A DNA stretch of 62,985 nt from an uncultured Anaerolineae bacterium (GCA_938049385.1 CALIBQ010000052.1:1-62985), one strand, 5' to 3'; positions 43,973 through 53,062 are shown, counted from the stretch's first letter. The notes: generated by a model from the letters alone, not told the origin. Numbers and translations: made by a program.

Positions 43973-44989
43973 TTATTCGCCGGCCGGGCGCATGGCCGCA
44001 GATTCGGTCGCGGATGCGGTGGGAGTAGCGGCCGGCTGTGCGGGTGTAAGGCTGGAGGCGGTGGTCGGCGTTGGCGCTGGAGTGCCTTCCTGCTCAGCCA
44101 CCGGCCCCGTGCCGGTGGGCATCGGCACGCTGGCCGGCCCGCCCTGACGCACCCATTCCACATCCTTGACCTCACCCAGCTCGCCCAGCAGGCCGAGGGG
44201 TTCGCCGTTGACAGTGACGCGCACACCGCCGGCGTTCCCCACCCGCAGGGCCACGCTCTCCTGGCCCTCCCAGGTGCGCGTCTCGCCCGGTTCCAGGGTG
44301 CCGACGAAGACCCGCACCCCATCCACGGTGACCTGTATCCAGGACGCTGCGACGATCTCCACCTGGACTTCCACACCCTGGTACACTTTGGGGGTGGGTG
44401 TTGGTGTCTGGGTAGGGGTAGGGGAGGCAGTCGGCGACAGGGTAGGGGATGGGCTGGGGAGCGGCGAGGACTCCGCCGGCGCAGTCCCCAATCCCTCCGG
44501 CGTACTGGTAGTCACGGCGGCCTGTATGGTTGGGGAAGGCGCGGTGCCGGCCGGCGGCAGGATGCCGCTCAGGAACGGGGGCAGGCTGTTACGGCCGATG
44601 GTGGTGAAGTACCACACTCCCACGGCGGCCAGCGCGATCACCAGCAGGATGACCGAGACCAAACGTGCCGAGGAGCGTGCCGGCTCCGCAAGCGCCACCT
44701 CCACCGGTTCATCCAGGGAAAGGCGGGCGGCAGAACCCGCCTCAGCGTTGTTGGGCTGTGCAATCAGCGCTTTATAGCGCTGGAGCGCCTCGTTGGGGTC
44801 CAACCCCAGGAAACTGGCGTAATTGCGCAGGAAGCCGCGCGTATACACATCTCCCGGAAGCCGGGAAAAGTCCTCCCCTTCGAGAGCGGCAAGAAAATAG
44901 GCACGGATGCGCGTCTCTCGTTCCACATCTTCCAGGCTCAGCCGTTTGGCCTCGCGCGCCTGGCGCAACCAGGAGCCCAATTCGGTCAT
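43973..44989 (-). CDS. RodZ-like membrane-anchored HTH protein
   Basis: A 338-residue protein. A Cro-like HTH domain (1-75; LGSWLRQAREAKRLSLEDVERET, in part, and YTRGFLRNYASFLGLDP) is followed by a single transmembrane helix (about 108-128), a Pro/Thr/Ser-rich extracellular linker with SPTPTQTPTPTP, and a DUF4115 domain (about 205-275; SWIQVTVDGVRVFVGTL). A second disordered tail closes it. This is the layout of RodZ, which links MreB to the cell wall; no mreB is in view. Coupled to rimO downstream. Confidence 0.88.
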   Translation of the reverse strand: MTELGSWLRQAREAKRLSLEDVERETRIRAYFLAALEGEDFSRLPGDVYTRGFLRNYASFLGLDPNEALQRYKALIAQPNNAEAGSAARLSLDEPVEVALAEPARSSARLVSVILLVIALAAVGVWYFTTIGRNSLPPFLSGILPPAGTAPSPTIQAAVTTSTPEGLGTAPAESSPLPSPSPTLSPTASPTPTQTPTPTPKVYQGVEVQVEIVAASWIQVTVDGVRVFVGTLEPGETRTWEGQESVALRVGNAGGVRVTVNGEPLGLLGELGEVKDVEWVRQGGPASVPMPTGTGPVAEQEGTPAPTPTTASSLTPAQPAATPTASATESAAMRPAGE

Positions 44990-45025
44990 GGGGCAACCTC
45001 TCCTCGAAAGTGACGCGTTACGCGT

Positions 45026-45054
45026 ACTATACGTTGGCCGGCGATGTTTGTCAA
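45026..45054 (-). promoter_or_regulatory. promoter of the rodZ-like/rimO operon
   Basis: On the minus strand TTGACA (plus 45049-45054) and TATAGT (plus 45026-45031) are 17 bp apart. Confidence 0.72.
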
Positions 45055-45172
45055 AATCGCCGGCTGTCTAAGGTACTGCATCAATTTTCGTATCAGCCCG
45101 TGAGATATACGCCGGCGTTTACCTGGCAGTTAACGAGAACCTCGCCTGGCGCTTCCAGCCGCCGGCAAACTT

Positions 45173-45201
45173 TTCCCAAATCGGCCTTTTCGGGCTATAA
45201 T
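45173..45201 (+). promoter_or_regulatory. candidate promoter of the DUF364 gene
   Basis: TATAAT at 45196-45201 with a poor TTCCCA at 45173-45178. Just upstream (45120-45166) is a short stretch resembling part of the hairpin repeat core (CCTGGCAGTTAA, CTTCCAGCCGCC). Confidence 0.4.
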
Positions 45202-45259
45202 CTCTGCCGGCTGTACGGCTGTCCGCAGTATTCTGGGATACGATACAAAGGGTGTTATC

Positions 45260-46012
45260 ATGGCATATTATCCTGCACTGCATGCCCTGCTCGATTGGAT
45301 TCGTCCGTATGCGGACGAAATCATCCTCGATGCGCAGATCGGGCCGTTCTGGACGGCGGTGCTGAGCCGGCGCTGTGGGCTGGCGTCCACGCCGCATTTG
45401 AGCCATGAGGATGCCCTGCGGCATCTACCATCCCTGCGCCGGGAGGAGCTGATCGGCCGGCCGGTGTGGGAAGCCGCCCAATGGGTGCTGGGAGATGACC
45501 CCGTCCGCGCCGGCGCTGGCCTGGCGGCCATCAATTCGGTCATTGAGCCGGACCTCTCCCGATGTCGGCAGATGAACGCCAAAGACCTGTTGATTCAGCG
45601 GGCACCGGGGCATCGGGTCGCCATTATAGGCCACTTTCCCTTCACGGATGAGGTGCGGGCCGCGGCCGGCGAGCTGTGGGTGCTGGAGCTGAACCCCCGC
45701 CCCGGGGATTTGCCGGCGCATATGGCGCCCCAGGTCATTCCACAGGCGGATGTGGTCGCCATCACCGGCGTGACGCTCATCAATCACACCTTTGATGAGC
45801 TGGTGCGGCTGTGCCGGCCGGATGCCTATGTGGTTATGTTGGGCGGAAGCACCCCGCTCTGTCCGGCGCTGTTCGACTACGGCGTGGATGTGCTGGGCGG
45901 CACAGTGGTGGATGACCCGGAGCTGGTGCTGAAGGACATTGCCAGCGGCGCCACCTTCCGCCAACTGCGCGGCAAGCGCCCCCTGTTGATGTTCAGTGAG
46001 CCGCAGGAGTAG
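45260..46012 (+). CDS. DUF364-family protein
   Basis: A 250-residue protein of the DUF364 family (with a DUF4213-like N-terminal part), proposed from structure to chelate heavy metals or bind an anionic cofactor. Recognisable are GLAAINSVIEPD, VAIIGHFPFTDEV and the C-terminal Rossmann-like VVAITGVTLINHTFDELVRL, VVMLGGSTPLCPALFDYGVD. Relatives are often found beside molybdenum, siderophore or ABC-transport genes. Here it stands alone and converges on trmD with 6 bases between the stops. Function unknown. Confidence 0.8.
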   Translation: MAYYPALHALLDWIRPYADEIILDAQIGPFWTAVLSRRCGLASTPHLSHEDALRHLPSLRREELIGRPVWEAAQWVLGDDPVRAGAGLAAINSVIEPDLSRCRQMNAKDLLIQRAPGHRVAIIGHFPFTDEVRAAAGELWVLELNPRPGDLPAHMAPQVIPQADVVAITGVTLINHTFDELVRLCRPDAYVVMLGGSTPLCPALFDYGVDVLGGTVVDDPELVLKDIASGATFRQLRGKRPLLMFSEPQE

Positions 46013-46018
46013 ACTGTC

Positions 46019-46774
46019 TCAATCTGCCTCGCCGCGCTCGAGCTTCTGCAGGTATTCCCAGTCCTCCGGGGTGAGGCGGGCTTTCTTGAGGAGGTCCGGC
46101 CGGCGCTCCCAGGTGCGCTTCAGCGCTTGCTGACGGCGCCAGCGCACGATCTCCGCATGATTCCCCGACAGGAGCACCTCCGGCACGGCCGCCCCGCGAA
46201 AGACGCGCGGCCGGGTGTAATGGGGATACTCCAGCAAACCCTCGGCCAGCGAATCCTCGAACGGGGCGCCAGGGTCGCCGAGCACGCCGGGGATGAGCCG
46301 TACAGTGGCTTCCACGATGGCCATGGCGGCGATCTCCCCACCGCTGAGGACATAATCCCCGATGGAGATTTCGTCCGTGGCGAGCAACTGCCGCACGCGC
46401 TCATCCACGCCTTCATACCGGCCGCAGATAAAGATGAGACGTGGATGGCGGGCCAGTTCCTTGGCCACCTCATGGGTGAAAAGCCGGCCCTGGGGGCTGA
46501 GCAGGATAATGGGCACGTTCTCCGCCGGCAGGCCCGGCTGCGCCAGCAGTGCTTCCACGGCGCGAAAGATCGGCTCGGGCTTCATCACCATGCCGCCGCC
46601 GCCCCCATACGGCGTATCGTCGGTGGTGCGGTGCTTATCCGCGGCATAGTCCCGCAGGTTGTGCACGGCGATGCTGGCCAGGCCGGCCTCCCTCGCCTTA
46701 CGCACCATGCCGATGGAAAATATCCCCTGGAACGCTTCGGGGAAAATCGTCAAGATGTCATAGTGAATTGCCAT
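46019..46774 (-). CDS. trmD: tRNA (guanine37-N1)-methyltransferase
   Basis: A 251-residue SPOUT-family enzyme with a trefoil knot, methylating G37 next to the anticodon. Hallmarks are [40 protein letters not shown] and the knot region [21 protein letters not shown] just before the ATG. It is normally behind rimM; here it is 13 kb away and single. Its start codon abuts the -35 box of the divergent M23 peptidase promoter. Confidence 0.95.
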   Translation of the reverse strand: MAIHYDILTIFPEAFQGIFSIGMVRKAREAGLASIAVHNLRDYAADKHRTTDDTPYGGGGGMVMKPEPIFRAVEALLAQPGLPAENVPIILLSPQGRLFTHEVAKELARHPRLIFICGRYEGVDERVRQLLATDEISIGDYVLSGGEIAAMAIVEATVRLIPGVLGDPGAPFEDSLAEGLLEYPHYTRPRVFRGAAVPEVLLSGNHAEIVRWRRQQALKRTWERRPDLLKKARLTPEDWEYLQKLERGEAD

Positions 46775-46796
46775 TTCCCTCGCTCATGCATATAAT
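46768..46796 (+). promoter_or_regulatory. promoter of the M23 peptidase gene
   Basis: TTGCCA (46768-46773) and TATAAT (46791-46796) have a 17-bp spacer. Transcription from here would begin near 46803 and so excludes the TTG at 46806 as a normal start. Confidence 0.65.
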
Positions 46797-46832
46797 GTCC
46801 GCAACTTGCGGCACATTGAGGCTGACTCTCCG

Positions 46833-47930
46833 GTGAACCATTCGTCTTCAATGTTCGCTGAAGACCGCATATTTTTCCTGACCGCCGTCGTGCTGGTAGC
46901 GGCACTGGTCGCGGCGGTGGGCGCCGGCGCGATGGAGACCGGCCGGCCGCCCCTGGGAACTCCGACGTTTACCCCAACGCCGACACAGACACCGACGCTC
47001 ACTCCCACACCCATCCCGACGGCAACGGCAACGCTGACCCCGACGCCATCACCGACGCCGACCGAGGCCGCTACAGCCGCGCCTACTGCAACGCCTGCGG
47101 CCGGCACTGCCACGCCCCGGCCGGCCGCTGCGCTCCCACGACCCACGCGCCAGAGCTACAGCGTGCCGGCGGGCCGGCATGACTGGCTACTGCGTCCAAC
47201 CGGCGAGCAGGATTGGCAAAGCGGGAGCGTCTTTTACCCCTACGGCACGGACGGCCGCGGCCAGTATCTCCTGCATCACGGCATGGACATCGTCAACCCC
47301 ATGGGGACGCCGGTGCTGGCGGTGGCCGACGGCGAAATCATCTTCGCCGGCGCTGATTCTGCGCAGGCCATTGGGCCGCAGACCAATTTTTACGGCAACG
47401 TCATTGTCCTGAAGCCTGACCGCACGCTGGGCGATTATCCCTTCTTCTGTGTGTACGGCCATTTGAGCCGCATTGATGTTTCCGCCGGCCAGCGGGTGCA
47501 GGCCGGCCAGGTCATCGGCGCCGTCGGCATGAGCGGCATCGCCATGGGGCCGCATCTGCACTTTGAGGTGCGCTTCGCCCAGAACGATTATTTCCACAGC
47601 GTCAACCCGGAATTGTGGATCGTGCCTCTGCCTGGCCTCGGCAGCATCGCCGGCCGCGTGCTGGACAGCCAGGGCCGCGACCTGGAAAACCACCCCATCG
47701 TTGTCTATCGCTCCCAGGAACCGGATAAGGTCTGGCGCGAGGCTTTCACCTACATCCAAGCCGAGGGCATCGGCCCTGACCCGGCCTGGGGCGAGAACTT
47801 CGTTATCGGCGATGTGTGGGCCGGCACCTATATCCTCAAGACCAAGGTGGATGGGCAGTGGCTCTCCGCCACGGTGACGGTGCCCGACGGCGAGACGGTG
47901 TTCGTCACCTTGCAGCCGACCAGCCCCTAG
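46833..47930 (+). CDS. membrane-anchored M23 peptidase
   Basis: A 365-residue cell-envelope protein. An N-terminal signal anchor (FFLTAVVLVAALVAAVGAGA) is followed by a roughly 60-residue Pro/Thr linker (TPTFTPTPTQTPTLTPTP) and an M23/LytM domain with zinc ligands in LHHGMDIV and GPHLHFEVRF. A C-terminal carboxypeptidase-regulatory-like beta domain (GSIAGRVLDSQGRDLENHP) closes it. M23 enzymes cut peptidoglycan cross-bridges. The GTG at 46833, eleven bases after GAGG, is the best start; the ATG at 46851 is possible. Confidence 0.85.
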   Translation: MNHSSSMFAEDRIFFLTAVVLVAALVAAVGAGAMETGRPPLGTPTFTPTPTQTPTLTPTPIPTATATLTPTPSPTPTEAATAAPTATPAAGTATPRPAAALPRPTRQSYSVPAGRHDWLLRPTGEQDWQSGSVFYPYGTDGRGQYLLHHGMDIVNPMGTPVLAVADGEIIFAGADSAQAIGPQTNFYGNVIVLKPDRTLGDYPFFCVYGHLSRIDVSAGQRVQAGQVIGAVGMSGIAMGPHLHFEVRFAQNDYFHSVNPELWIVPLPGLGSIAGRVLDSQGRDLENHPIVVYRSQEPDKVWREAFTYIQAEGIGPDPAWGENFVIGDVWAGTYILKTKVDGQWLSATVTVPDGETVFVTLQPTSP

Positions 47931-47931
47931 C

Positions 47932-48774
47932 TCATTGGGACAGCATCCACTTCCGGATAAGTTCGTCCAGGAAGCCGGCGCCCCGCAGGCGGGTAAGCGC
48001 GGCGTTCAACTGGCGCGCTAGCACAGGGCTGTTGCGGCGCACCGCGATGGCATAGCTCGCCTCGGTCAGCGGCGCCCCGACGATGGTCAGGTCTTCATCC
48101 TTCCCTAAGGCTTGGTAGGCGGAGACCGCATCCACCAGACAGGCGTCCGCCTCGCCGGCCTGCACCGCTTCCAGCGCTTGCGCCGGCGATTCCATCGCCA
48201 GCACCTCGACCTGACCGTGTTCCCGCTCCAGCCGGCGGATAAAGGCATCCCCTTCCGATCCCCATTCCACCGCCGCGCGCCGGCCGACCAGGTCTTCGGG
48301 ACGCTGGATGGTGGAGGAAAGTGCTTGGGTGGTGACGAGCACCAGGCCGGCCTGGAAGTACGGTTCGGAGTAACGCACATCCTCCGTCCAAGTATAGTCC
48401 ACCGGCAGGGCGGAGATAACCGCATCGTAGCGGCCGGCGAGAAGCTGGTCGTAGAGGCTGTCGAAGCCGATATTGAGAAACTCCGCCCGCACCCCCAGCT
48501 CCGCGGCCAGCGCGTTGGCCAGGTCCACATCGAAACCGCGGATTTCGCCGCTTGCCGGGTCAATCATCTCAAAGGGTGGGAAGCTGGCATCCAAACCGAC
48601 CCGCAGTATCCCTTCGGCACGGATGCGCTCCCAGGTACGGTCGCGGGAAAGCGGCCCGCCCTGTGCCAGGAGAGACCAGAGCAGGAAGATCAGCACTGCC
48701 AGCGCCAATGCGGCGCCGGCGATCCAGCGGCGGGGCACGGCGTACCGCACGCTACGGCTCTCCTGTCCGCGCAT
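47932..48774 (-). CDS. amino-acid-type ABC transporter solute-binding protein
   Basis: A 280-residue periplasmic-type binding protein family 3 (SBP_bac_3) with an N-terminal membrane anchor (IAGAALALAVLIFLLWSLLA). The fold is clear: LRVGLDASFPPFEMID, GFDVDLANALAAELGV, YDAVISALPVDYTWTEDVRYSEPY. No permease or ATPase gene is adjacent. It overlaps the end of the upstream glycoside hydrolase gene by 23 bases. GGGAGG nine bases before the ATG at 48774 supports that start; a GTG at 48750 after AGGAG is an alternative. As an orphan it may act as a sensor or feed a transporter coded elsewhere. Confidence 0.85.
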   Translation of the reverse strand: MRGQESRSVRYAVPRRWIAGAALALAVLIFLLWSLLAQGGPLSRDRTWERIRAEGILRVGLDASFPPFEMIDPASGEIRGFDVDLANALAAELGVRAEFLNIGFDSLYDQLLAGRYDAVISALPVDYTWTEDVRYSEPYFQAGLVLVTTQALSSTIQRPEDLVGRRAAVEWGSEGDAFIRRLEREHGQVEVLAMESPAQALEAVQAGEADACLVDAVSAYQALGKDEDLTIVGAPLTEASYAIAVRRNSPVLARQLNAALTRLRGAGFLDELIRKWMLSQ

Positions 48775-49879
48775 AGCGCTGGACCTCCCAATAAATCGGC
48801 TTCGGATAGAAATCATCTGCCACGAAAGTGAAATAGTCCTGATACGTGCGGGCCGGCCGCGGGAAGCGGAAGGCCCACATCACCACCGCCTGGCACCAGT
48901 CCCATTTCTGGAGCGCCCATTCGTAGGCGGCGATGGTGTAGGCGATGCGCTGGGCCGGCCGCACCGCCTTGGACCAGCGCGGGTGGTCGTTCCAGCCGGC
49001 CTCAGTGATAATAATGGGCTTATTCCCATCCCCATTGTTCACCATGATCTCCCGAATCAGCTCGGTACGCCGAAAGTTGACCACCTCCGGGTCCGGTGGG
49101 TCCTCCGGCGGATAGACCCAGCCGTAGGCGTGGACGGCCAGGATGTCGAACCAGGGCGCGGCGCCGGCCTCGTACATGCGCTGAAGGTAAATTAGGTCGT
49201 TCATGCCGTCGGGACTGCCCTCCGGGGCCAGGGTAGGGGCCAGGGCGCCGGCCAGCACCTGGACCTCGGGATTGGCTTCTTTGGCGCGCTGGTAGGCGCG
49301 GCGGAGAAGCTCCACATAGCCGGCGGGGTCCACGTCGCGGTTGCCCCATTCATGGCGCAAATTTGGCTCGTTCCAGATAATGATGTAGTCCACACGGCCG
49401 CGGAAGTGCTCGACGAAGGCATAGACATAATCCGCGAAGTCATCGTAGCCCGCTTCATCCAGGTACAGAGCAGTGGTATCCTTTGGGCGGGCCCAATCCG
49501 GCACGAAGCCCAGGCGGGCGATGACCGTCAGCCCCTGGGCGCGGGCGTGGTCCACCACCATGTCGGCATGGTTCCAGACGAAGCGCCCTTTGGCCGGCTC
49601 ATAGTAGGCCCAGGGGAAGTATTCTACGATCCAAGGCGCGCCCATCTCCCGCACCATCTCCAGGGTGCGTTTGATCTTCCACTCCTCCACCTCATCGGTC
49701 AGGCGGGTGTGCACGCCCATTTTCGGGTTGTGGGTCTGCACGTGCTGGGCCGGCCCGATGGTGATAAGCGGTCCCCGCCAGGCACCGAACACCCATAATG
49801 CCGCCAGGATTATCACCGTCAGTATGATATACTGCCGCCGGCGGCGTATCCCTTCCAACCATCTCTCCATGGCTGTCAC
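48752..49879 (-). CDS. membrane-anchored clan GH-A glycoside hydrolase
   Basis: A 375-residue protein with a signal anchor (about residues 17-33) and a TIM-barrel hydrolase domain resembling GH39/GH5-like families. The catalytic acid/base is E171 in IIWNEPN and the nucleophile E293 in IITEAGWN; FDILAVHAYGW is also typical. The substrate is unknown. It starts at a GTG (49879) or the ATG at 49870, neither with a strong ribosome site. It is transcribed away from the membrane glycosyltransferase-like gene, which suggests that both act on surface glycans. Confidence 0.83.
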   Translation of the reverse strand: MTAMERWLEGIRRRRQYIILTVIILAALWVFGAWRGPLITIGPAQHVQTHNPKMGVHTRLTDEVEEWKIKRTLEMVREMGAPWIVEYFPWAYYEPAKGRFVWNHADMVVDHARAQGLTVIARLGFVPDWARPKDTTALYLDEAGYDDFADYVYAFVEHFRGRVDYIIIWNEPNLRHEWGNRDVDPAGYVELLRRAYQRAKEANPEVQVLAGALAPTLAPEGSPDGMNDLIYLQRMYEAGAAPWFDILAVHAYGWVYPPEDPPDPEVVNFRRTELIREIMVNNGDGNKPIIITEAGWNDHPRWSKAVRPAQRIAYTIAAYEWALQKWDWCQAVVMWAFRFPRPARTYQDYFTFVADDFYPKPIYWEVQRYARTGEP

Positions 49880-49914
49880 GCAGTTTGGTATGCTCCTAAG
49901 TTAGATTGGGGGCT

Positions 49915-49975
49915 AAAACCCCAACCCCTGGCCTCTTCCCCGCACGCGGGGGAGGGGGATGAGATATCTGGACCA
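49915..49975 (+). repeat. GC-rich palindromic repeat, family 2
   Basis: AAACCCCAACCCCTGG, then CTTCCCCGCACGCGGGGGAG and GGGGGATGAGATATCTGGAC. It matches the reverse complement of 10009-10074 in its tail and its palindrome. It lies between the hydrolase start and its promoter. Confidence 0.65.
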
Positions 49976-50002
49976 TCAGCCAATGCGCTATTTTCTAACA
50001 CC

Positions 50003-50031
50003 ATTATACAGTTTTCCATAGATGTCTCCAA
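50003..50031 (-). promoter_or_regulatory. candidate promoter of the hydrolase/binding-protein unit
   Basis: On the minus strand TTGGAG (plus 50026-50031) and TATAAT (plus 50003-50008) are 17 bp apart. Confidence 0.5.
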
Positions 50032-50077
50032 AGCCGGGTATCCGCAGGTAACTGTCACCTCAGAGGCGATAGTCACC

Positions 50078-50106
50078 TTGCCAAACCTGCTTGAACATGG
50101 TATAAG
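50078..50106 (+). promoter_or_regulatory. promoter of the membrane protein with FAM3/ILEI domain
   Basis: TTGCCA (50078-50083) and TATAAG (50101-50106) have a 17-bp spacer, some 30 bases before the start codon. Confidence 0.6.
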
Positions 50107-50139
50107 GAAGCCAGTCCAGGCACTGCCGGAGAATCTGCG

Positions 50140-52863
50140 ATGCGCAAACAGCGCCGGCCGTGGGTCATCCATCTCACGGTCCTGCTCACCTATATCCTCC
50201 TGAGTGTTTTGCTGACTCTGCCGCTGGTGACCCGCTTCGCTACCCACGTGCCGGGGGACGGCGGCGACGACCCAGCCCTGGCATGGAACCTGTGGTGGGT
50301 CAAACATGCCTTGATTGACCTGGGGACGGATCCCTTCGACTGCCGCTGGATGTTTTACCCCATCGGCATCAACCTGGCCTTTTATACCCTGACTGTCCTT
50401 AACGGCATGCTGTCCATACCCCTGCAGGCCGTCTGGGGGGTGATCCCGGCCAGCAATGTGCTACTGCTGTCCTCGTTCGTGTTGGGCGCCTTTGGCGCGT
50501 ATCTGCTGGCGCTGGATCTCCTGCGCCGGCGGCTGGCCGCCTTCTCATTGCCGGCGGCGCTGGCTGGCGCGTTCCTCGCCGGCCTCATCTACGGTTTCTC
50601 CTCCAGCAAGCTTTTCTATGCCTCCCTGGGGCAGTTCAACATCGCCAGCACCCAATGGATACCGTTCTACGCCCTGATGCTGGTGCGCATGAGCCGATAC
50701 CCGCGCCGCTGGCGGTATCCTTTGCTGGCCGGCCTGTTCCTGGTGCTCCAGGCCTGGGCGGAGATGACCTTCGCCGCCTTCCTGCTGGTCTTTACCGGCC
50801 TGTACGTGCTGTGGATGGCGGTGGAAGGCGCGCGTTCCCGCAGCGCGGCCGCTTCCGCCGGCGAGATACCGCCCCGGCCGGCGGACTGGCTCCCTCGGCT
50901 GGGCGGGCTGGCTGTCCTCGGCGCGCTCTTCGTGCTGGGCATCAGTCCGATGCTGGCCGCCATGCTCCCCGACATGCGGGCGGAAGGGGATTTCTTCGTC
51001 GTCGGTTCCGGCTTTGCCGAGGCGTTTTCCAGCGATCTGCTGGGCTTTTTCGTGCCGACCCAGCTCAATCCCTGGTTCGGCTCGCTGGTCTCGCGCTTGC
51101 ATTTCCCCCATGACAAGGCCCAGCATTATTACATTGGTTACAGCGTGCTCGCGCTGGCACTGTTGGGCACGGCCGCCGGCCGGCGGCGTGCCGGCATCCG
51201 CTTCTGGGCTATCTCCGCCTTTGTCTTTTTCATCCTGACGCTGGGGCCATCCCTGCGGGTCAATGGGATGGATACCGGCATCCCGCTCCCCTTCCGCATC
51301 TTCCAGGAACTGCCTTTCTTCAAGGGCAACCGCTATCCGAGCCGGTTCGGGGTGCTGATGGTGCTGAGCCTGGGGGTGCTGGCCGGCTGGGGCACGGCAC
51401 AGCTCTGGCAGTGGATATCCCGCCGGCGGGCGCTTTTGGCGCCGGCCGCGGTTGGGTTGATCACTGCTGTCTTCATCCTTGAACACGTCTCTGTCCCGCT
51501 TCCGCTCTCGGACCTCAGCCTGCCGCGCGCCTATATGGCTTTGATGGAAGACGCCGGCGAGGAGGCGCGCGGTTCCCATCCACCGGCGCTCCTGGACCTG
51601 CCCATCGCCTGGCGCAACGGCTTCCGCATCACTGGTGTTATGCATCCCATCTTTATGTATGCCCAGTTCTACCAGACCTCTCATCATCTGCCCCTGCTGG
51701 GAGGCAATACCTCCCGCAACCCGGAGCACAAGTTCCAGTACTTCACTGAGACACCGGTGCTGAACAGCCTGATCGCCTTGGAAGGAGGACATGCCCTGCC
51801 GGCAGAGGTCATCGCCGGCGACCGAGAGGTTGCCCCCGAAGTCCTGCGCTTCCTGAACGTCCGCTACATCATGTTGCACAAGCCGACCGCCGGCGCCGTC
51901 ATGGAAGAATACGTGCGCCAGGTACTGCCGGGACAGGTCATCTATGAGGATGAAAACTATCGGCTGTATCGGGTGGAGGGCCTGTCCCCGCATCTTGCGA
52001 GGACTGTTTCCCCGCGCGATGATATCGGTCGGCTGATGTTGGGGGAGGGGTGGGGACTGCCGAATGCCGGCGGGTCGGTCTGGATGGAATCGGCACGCGC
52101 TCGTTTGCTAGCACCACTTCCTGGGGGGGATATCACTCTGCGCCTGGAGCTTCGGGCGCCGGTCTCTCAATCGGTGAGGGTGCGGGTGAGCGACTGCCAG
52201 CTGGGGGATGTAGCGGTTGGGCCGGCCTGGCAGACGCTGACCCTGGAGGTGCCGGCATCCTGCATCCGGCCGGGCGTGAGCGACATCTGGCTGGAAGCGG
52301 AGATACCTGCGGCAGTGGATGGGCGCCTGGGGCCGGCGAAACAGCGCCTCATCGGCCGCACCGGGGTCAGCTCGCCAGTACACATCACGGTGCGCAGTGC
52401 CGGCAAAGAAGTGGGGGACTTCGGCCATATCTTTGTGGACGGCAGAGATATCTCCCCCAATCGGCGAGGGTACAACCTGGCAGTACTGGATGCGGCCAGC
52501 GGAAGAGTGCTGGAAGTGGCGAACTTCGACACCCATCTGGACCCGACCGCATCCGAACGGTTGATTCGCTTTGTCGAGGGGCTACCACAGGGAGCCATTG
52601 TCGCGGCGGCGGCTATGGATGAGGCGTCCATGAATCTGAGCGAGCCGGCGGCGCAGGCGCTGGGGGCCATCGGTATGGCCGGCAGTGTGCGCGGCCGCTT
52701 TCGCTGGAGCCATGCCGCGGTGGGGGTCAAGGGCGCAGCGCCGGGTTCGGCGGCGGAGGTGCTGTCGGAGACCTGGCCGACGACCATCGCCGTTGGCGGA
52801 GGGTTCACCCGGCCGCAGGCCTATCTGGAACTGCGCACCCTTTCCTGGCAGGCGCACAAGTGA
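50140..52863 (+). CDS. GT-C/YfhO-like membrane protein with C-terminal FAM3/ILEI-like domain
   Basis: A 907-residue protein. Residues 1-450 hold about 11-12 transmembrane helices with a first extracytoplasmic loop PGDGGDDPALAWNLWW, the layout of GT-C glycosyltransferases and YfhO-like proteins. Residues 460-750 are an extracytoplasmic region ending in beta-rich sequence. Residues about 753-885 closely follow the FAM3/ILEI fold: GDFGHIFVDGRDISPNRRGY, NFDTHLD, VAAAAMDEASMNL, RGRFRWSHAAVGVKGA. In animals this fold occurs in FAM3 cytokine-like proteins and in the stem domain of POMGNT1, which binds carbohydrate. A role in building or recognising surface glycan is inferred. Confidence 0.8.
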   Translation: MRKQRRPWVIHLTVLLTYILLSVLLTLPLVTRFATHVPGDGGDDPALAWNLWWVKHALIDLGTDPFDCRWMFYPIGINLAFYTLTVLNGMLSIPLQAVWGVIPASNVLLLSSFVLGAFGAYLLALDLLRRRLAAFSLPAALAGAFLAGLIYGFSSSKLFYASLGQFNIASTQWIPFYALMLVRMSRYPRRWRYPLLAGLFLVLQAWAEMTFAAFLLVFTGLYVLWMAVEGARSRSAAASAGEIPPRPADWLPRLGGLAVLGALFVLGISPMLAAMLPDMRAEGDFFVVGSGFAEAFSSDLLGFFVPTQLNPWFGSLVSRLHFPHDKAQHYYIGYSVLALALLGTAAGRRRAGIRFWAISAFVFFILTLGPSLRVNGMDTGIPLPFRIFQELPFFKGNRYPSRFGVLMVLSLGVLAGWGTAQLWQWISRRRALLAPAAVGLITAVFILEHVSVPLPLSDLSLPRAYMALMEDAGEEARGSHPPALLDLPIAWRNGFRITGVMHPIFMYAQFYQTSHHLPLLGGNTSRNPEHKFQYFTETPVLNSLIALEGGHALPAEVIAGDREVAPEVLRFLNVRYIMLHKPTAGAVMEEYVRQVLPGQVIYEDENYRLYRVEGLSPHLARTVSPRDDIGRLMLGEGWGLPNAGGSVWMESARARLLAPLPGGDITLRLELRAPVSQSVRVRVSDCQLGDVAVGPAWQTLTLEVPASCIRPGVSDIWLEAEIPAAVDGRLGPAKQRLIGRTGVSSPVHITVRSAGKEVGDFGHIFVDGRDISPNRRGYNLAVLDAASGRVLEVANFDTHLDPTASERLIRFVEGLPQGAIVAAAAMDEASMNLSEPAAQALGAIGMAGSVRGRFRWSHAAVGVKGAAPGSAAEVLSETWPTTIAVGGGFTRPQAYLELRTLSWQAHK

Positions 52864-52867
52864 CTGC

Positions 52868-53021
52868 CAGGGCCTTTCAATGTGCTAACAAGCGACGGTG
52901 GAAACTGCGCCAACGACTGCGAAGTCGGCCGGCGCCGATAGGTATAGCCCACACAGGTGGGCTTCGCAACTGTAGCCGCGACGTCGAGTCGCCCAGAATG
53001 CTATAACATTGAAAAGCCCTG
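52868..53021. repeat. TIR-bounded hairpin repeat, diverged copy 6
   Basis: Ends CAGGGCCTTTCAATGT (52868-52883) and ACATTGAAAAGCCCTG (53006-53021) are inverted repeats with one mismatch. The core (GAAACTGCG, GCGAAGTCGGCCGGCGCCGA, GGGCTTCGCAACTG) is related to copies 3-5 but shortened. The terminal repeat differs from that of the other copies. Confidence 0.6.
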
Positions 53022-53062
53022 CGTGACCGCGAATGGGACTTCTGGAAGCGGTGGAAATGGGG

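Noticed and set aside
32734-46774. rimM-trmD separation as an unusual feature
   Set aside because: The usual rpsP-khpA-rimM-trmD cluster is often broken in bacteria, so trmD 13 kb away is not remarkable.
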